From positions 1 through 7,395 of the forward strand of contig DAPKRQ010000309.1 in assembly GCA_031800475.1 (NCBI GenBank): a stretch of 7,395 nucleotides of DNA. Reading direction: 5' to 3'. Of this stretch, positions 5,723 to 7,395 are shown one piece after another (the stretch's first letter is position 1; every line of letters starts with the position of its first letter). The translations under genes were made by a program, and so were the position numbers. The stretch comes from Kuafuiihalomonas phototrophica (GTDB taxonomy: Bacteria; Myxococcota; Kuafuiibacteriia; Kuafuiibacteriales; Kuafuiibacteriaceae). The notes beneath the pieces are model-generated. The model saw only the letters and a program-made list of their open reading frames with translations, was not told the DNA's origin and made no database searches.

Positions 5723-7395
5723 CGCTCCACCGCCGAGACTTTGCGCCGAGCCACCGCGTCGGACTGGATGCGCAGCTCGATACCGAGCTGGGGGCTGGTT
5801 CGTCCCGCAACCGAACCGATCGGCAATCCCAAAAAGACCGCCGGTTCCAGCCAGTCGAACAAATAGCCGCGGACGCCGATGTCGGTCACGGCCTCGGTGC
5901 GACCCGTTCCGCGGAGGAAGGTCACGCCCCGAAGCTCCGCGAAGCCGCCGACCTGATCCCCGAAAGGCAACGCCCCCACCCCCATGCCCCAGCCCAGGGT
6001 GAAGAACTCGCCCAGGCCGGTGTCCTCGGTCGGAACGAACAAGTCCACGTGGAGCTGGCCTGAGACCGTCAACCACCCGACTTGCCAGCCGAAGCTGGTA
6101 CCCACCCCCAGGTCGTGGTGTTCGGGCAAGAACGCCCAGGTGTCGACCACGAAGGCCTGCTGGGTGAAGGTTTCGGCCGTGATGTCGGTGGGACGCAGCT
6201 TGTGGGGAGGAGCCAAGGGAAATGCGTAGCGAGCCCGCAAGGTCAACACCGGTTTACGACCCTCCACCTCGGGCAAAAAGAATCGATATTTCAAAGCGAG
6301 CATCGGGTTTCCGGCGGCGTAGACCGACTCAGCGCGGATTCCGTCCAGGTCGACGAACTGGCTCGGCAGGGTGGCCTCGAGGCCCAGCCGTCGGGTCAGC
6401 GCTGCCTGGGCGAAGTAGAAGACCGCGGCCGAGGTGGCCGATTCCTGAAGCTCGGTCTCGGCCCAAACGAAGCGAGCACCGCCCCCGAAGCCCACGTTGG
6501 GGTCTTCCAAGCGCAAGCCCCGCGGCACGTTGGGCAGGTCTTCTTCCCGAAACTCGCCGGGCAGGGTGGCCGATACGGAGCGGTCCGCCTCCCTTTGTTC
6601 GCTCGAATCGATGATGACCGGGTCGAGCGGCGGGGGACGCTGGAGTTGGGGCTCGGGCTCGGACTCCGGCTCGCGCGGACCTTCGGTGCCCGGTTGGTAG
6701 GTGGTGATCGGCTCCAGAACGCCCGATTCGTCCGGTTCGGAGGTCTCGGAAAACTCGGGCTCGGGCTCGGGGGCTTCCGGCTCGGTCCGAGCTGGCGCGA
6801 GCACAGGCACGTCTGGCACGTCGACCCAGTCCCGCTGGGGTCGGTCCCGATTGTCGAGATACCGAGCCGCCTGGCGGGCGAGCTCCGGCTGACCACTGCG
6901 TCGGGCCGCTTCGAGGTGGCGCAGGGCGATGGCCATGCGGCGCCGATCCCGCTCGAACTCCCGGACCGCCAGGACCGCCCGGGGAGAGGCCCGGGCCAGC
7001 GCCGGAACCCGTCCGCTCAGACTCACCCGCAGGCCTTGGCGGGCCAGGGCCGCCCGCTTTCGGAGGGCGCGGTTTCGGTACAGCCGGTAGCCGTAGAAGT
7101 CCCGGGCCAGCTCGGTCGGGGTCACGCGGACGGGCACCGCCTGCACCCGGGAGCGAAAAGGCGCTTTGGTCAGGGTGTTTCCAAGGCCTTTTCGCTCGAT
7201 CAGGGCGACGCTGTACCGAACGGGCCCGCCGGCCATCCGAACCGGGTCGGCGTGAACCGCCACCACCACCCGCACCTGCAATGCGGCGCCGCGGGCCTTC
7301 CAGGTGATGGCGTCGGCCCGATCATCGACGGTGACGCCCACCGGTGTGACCGCATCCACCACGATGGCCTCCACGTCGGTGACCGCCCGCCCGCC
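5719..7395 (-). CDS. Protein with predicted C-terminal outer-membrane beta-barrel (N-terminus outside window)
   Basis: The frame is open to the right edge and ends at a TGA in 5721-5719, giving 558 visible residues. A GTG at 7374 is possible but is followed by no signal peptide, so the true start probably lies beyond the window. Counting from that GTG, about 1-88 are beta-rich, 89-178 are helical and very basic (Arg-rich), and 185-285 are a Pro/Glu linker with EPEAPEPEPE-like runs. About 295-537 show amphipathic strands with Gly/aromatic alternation and turns, such as 'GGGARFVWAE', 'LALKYRFFLP', 'VLTLRARYAFPL', 'LGVGTSFGWQVGWLTVSG', 'FFTLGWGMGVGALP' and 'QLGIELRIQ', typical of a porin-like outer-membrane barrel. 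The last strand is followed by a charged 14-residue tail rather than a terminal Phe. The linker resembles periplasm-spanning spacers. The stop overlaps the next gene by ATGA, so the two are translationally coupled. I cannot name the family; the barrel call rests on strand pattern alone. Confidence 0.8.
   Translation of the reverse strand, partial: GGRAVTDVEAIVVDAVTPVGVTVDDRADAITWKARGAALQVRVVVAVHADPVRMAGGPVRYSVALIERKGLGNTLTKAPFRSRVQAVPVRVTPTELARDFYGYRLYRNRALRKRAALARQGLRVSLSGRVPALARASPRAVLAVREFERDRRRMAIALRHLEAARRSGQPELARQAARYLDNRDRPQRDWVDVPDVPVLAPARTEPEAPEPEPEFSETSEPDESGVLEPITTYQPGTEGPREPESEPEPQLQRPPPLDPVIIDSSEQREADRSVSATLPGEFREEDLPNVPRGLRLEDPNVGFGGGARFVWAETELQESATSAAVFYFAQAALTRRLGLEATLPSQFVDLDGIRAESVYAAGNPMLALKYRFFLPEVEGRKPVLTLRARYAFPLAPPHKLRPTDITAETFTQQAFVVDTWAFLPEHHDLGVGTSFGWQVGWLTVSGQLHVDLFVPTEDTGLGEFFTLGWGMGVGALPFGDQVGGFAELRGVTFLRGTGRTEAVTDIGVRGYLFDWLEPAVFLGLPIGSVAGRTSPQLGIELRIQSDAVARRKVSAVER

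Noticed and set aside
5723..6076. A 118-codon upstream extension of the minus-strand lipoprotein gene
   Set aside because: It overlaps the well-supported barrel coding sequence in another frame, is Arg/Gly-rich, and would place the lipoprotein signal deep inside the protein.

Overview
The window reads as chromosomal DNA from a high-GC, Gram-negative bacterium with an outer membrane. The style suggests Myxococcota or a related former deltaproteobacterial lineage. This is an inference from three things: strong G/C preference at third codon positions, lipoprotein signals followed by Asp/Ala/Gly/Pro linkers of the 'DAGPDAGP' type, and a surface protein joining calcium-loop repeats, a VWA domain and Cys-rich repeats. 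No rRNA, tRNA, CRISPR array, transposase or phage gene was seen.

Layout: (1) Bases 1-615 (+) hold the 3' part of a gene whose start lies outside the window. It has a disordered Ala/Pro/Glu/Arg-rich stretch and then a short TPR-like helical C-terminus. (2) Bases 657-4247 (+), after a 41-base gap, encode a 1196-residue predicted lipoprotein. Its order is lipobox, Asp/Gly/Pro linker, ten DxDxDGxxD calcium loops, an unassigned region, a VWA domain with a DISGS MIDAS motif, a beta-rich segment and ten Cys-rich repeats of about 23 residues. (3) Bases 4248-4378 are a 131-base convergent intergenic region; I see no convincing intrinsic terminator in it. (4) Bases 4379-5722 (-) encode a 447-residue predicted lipoprotein with a Cys-rich N-terminal module. 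(5) Bases 5719-7395 (-) hold an incomplete gene, running off the right edge, for a protein with a predicted C-terminal outer-membrane beta-barrel. Its stop overlaps the start of the lipoprotein gene by four bases (ATGA), so the minus-strand pair is almost certainly one transcription unit.

All three large products look destined for the envelope. The plus-strand protein resembles a calcium-dependent, disulfide-stiffened surface adhesin tethered by lipid. The minus-strand pair looks like an outer-membrane barrel with a co-translated lipoprotein partner. Whether the convergent units work together cannot be read from the sequence. The most distinctive signals lie inside the giant lipoprotein: a strict 30-residue ladder of paired EF-hand-like loops, a larger duplicated block that carries its own cysteine pair, and the C-terminal array with 58 cysteines.
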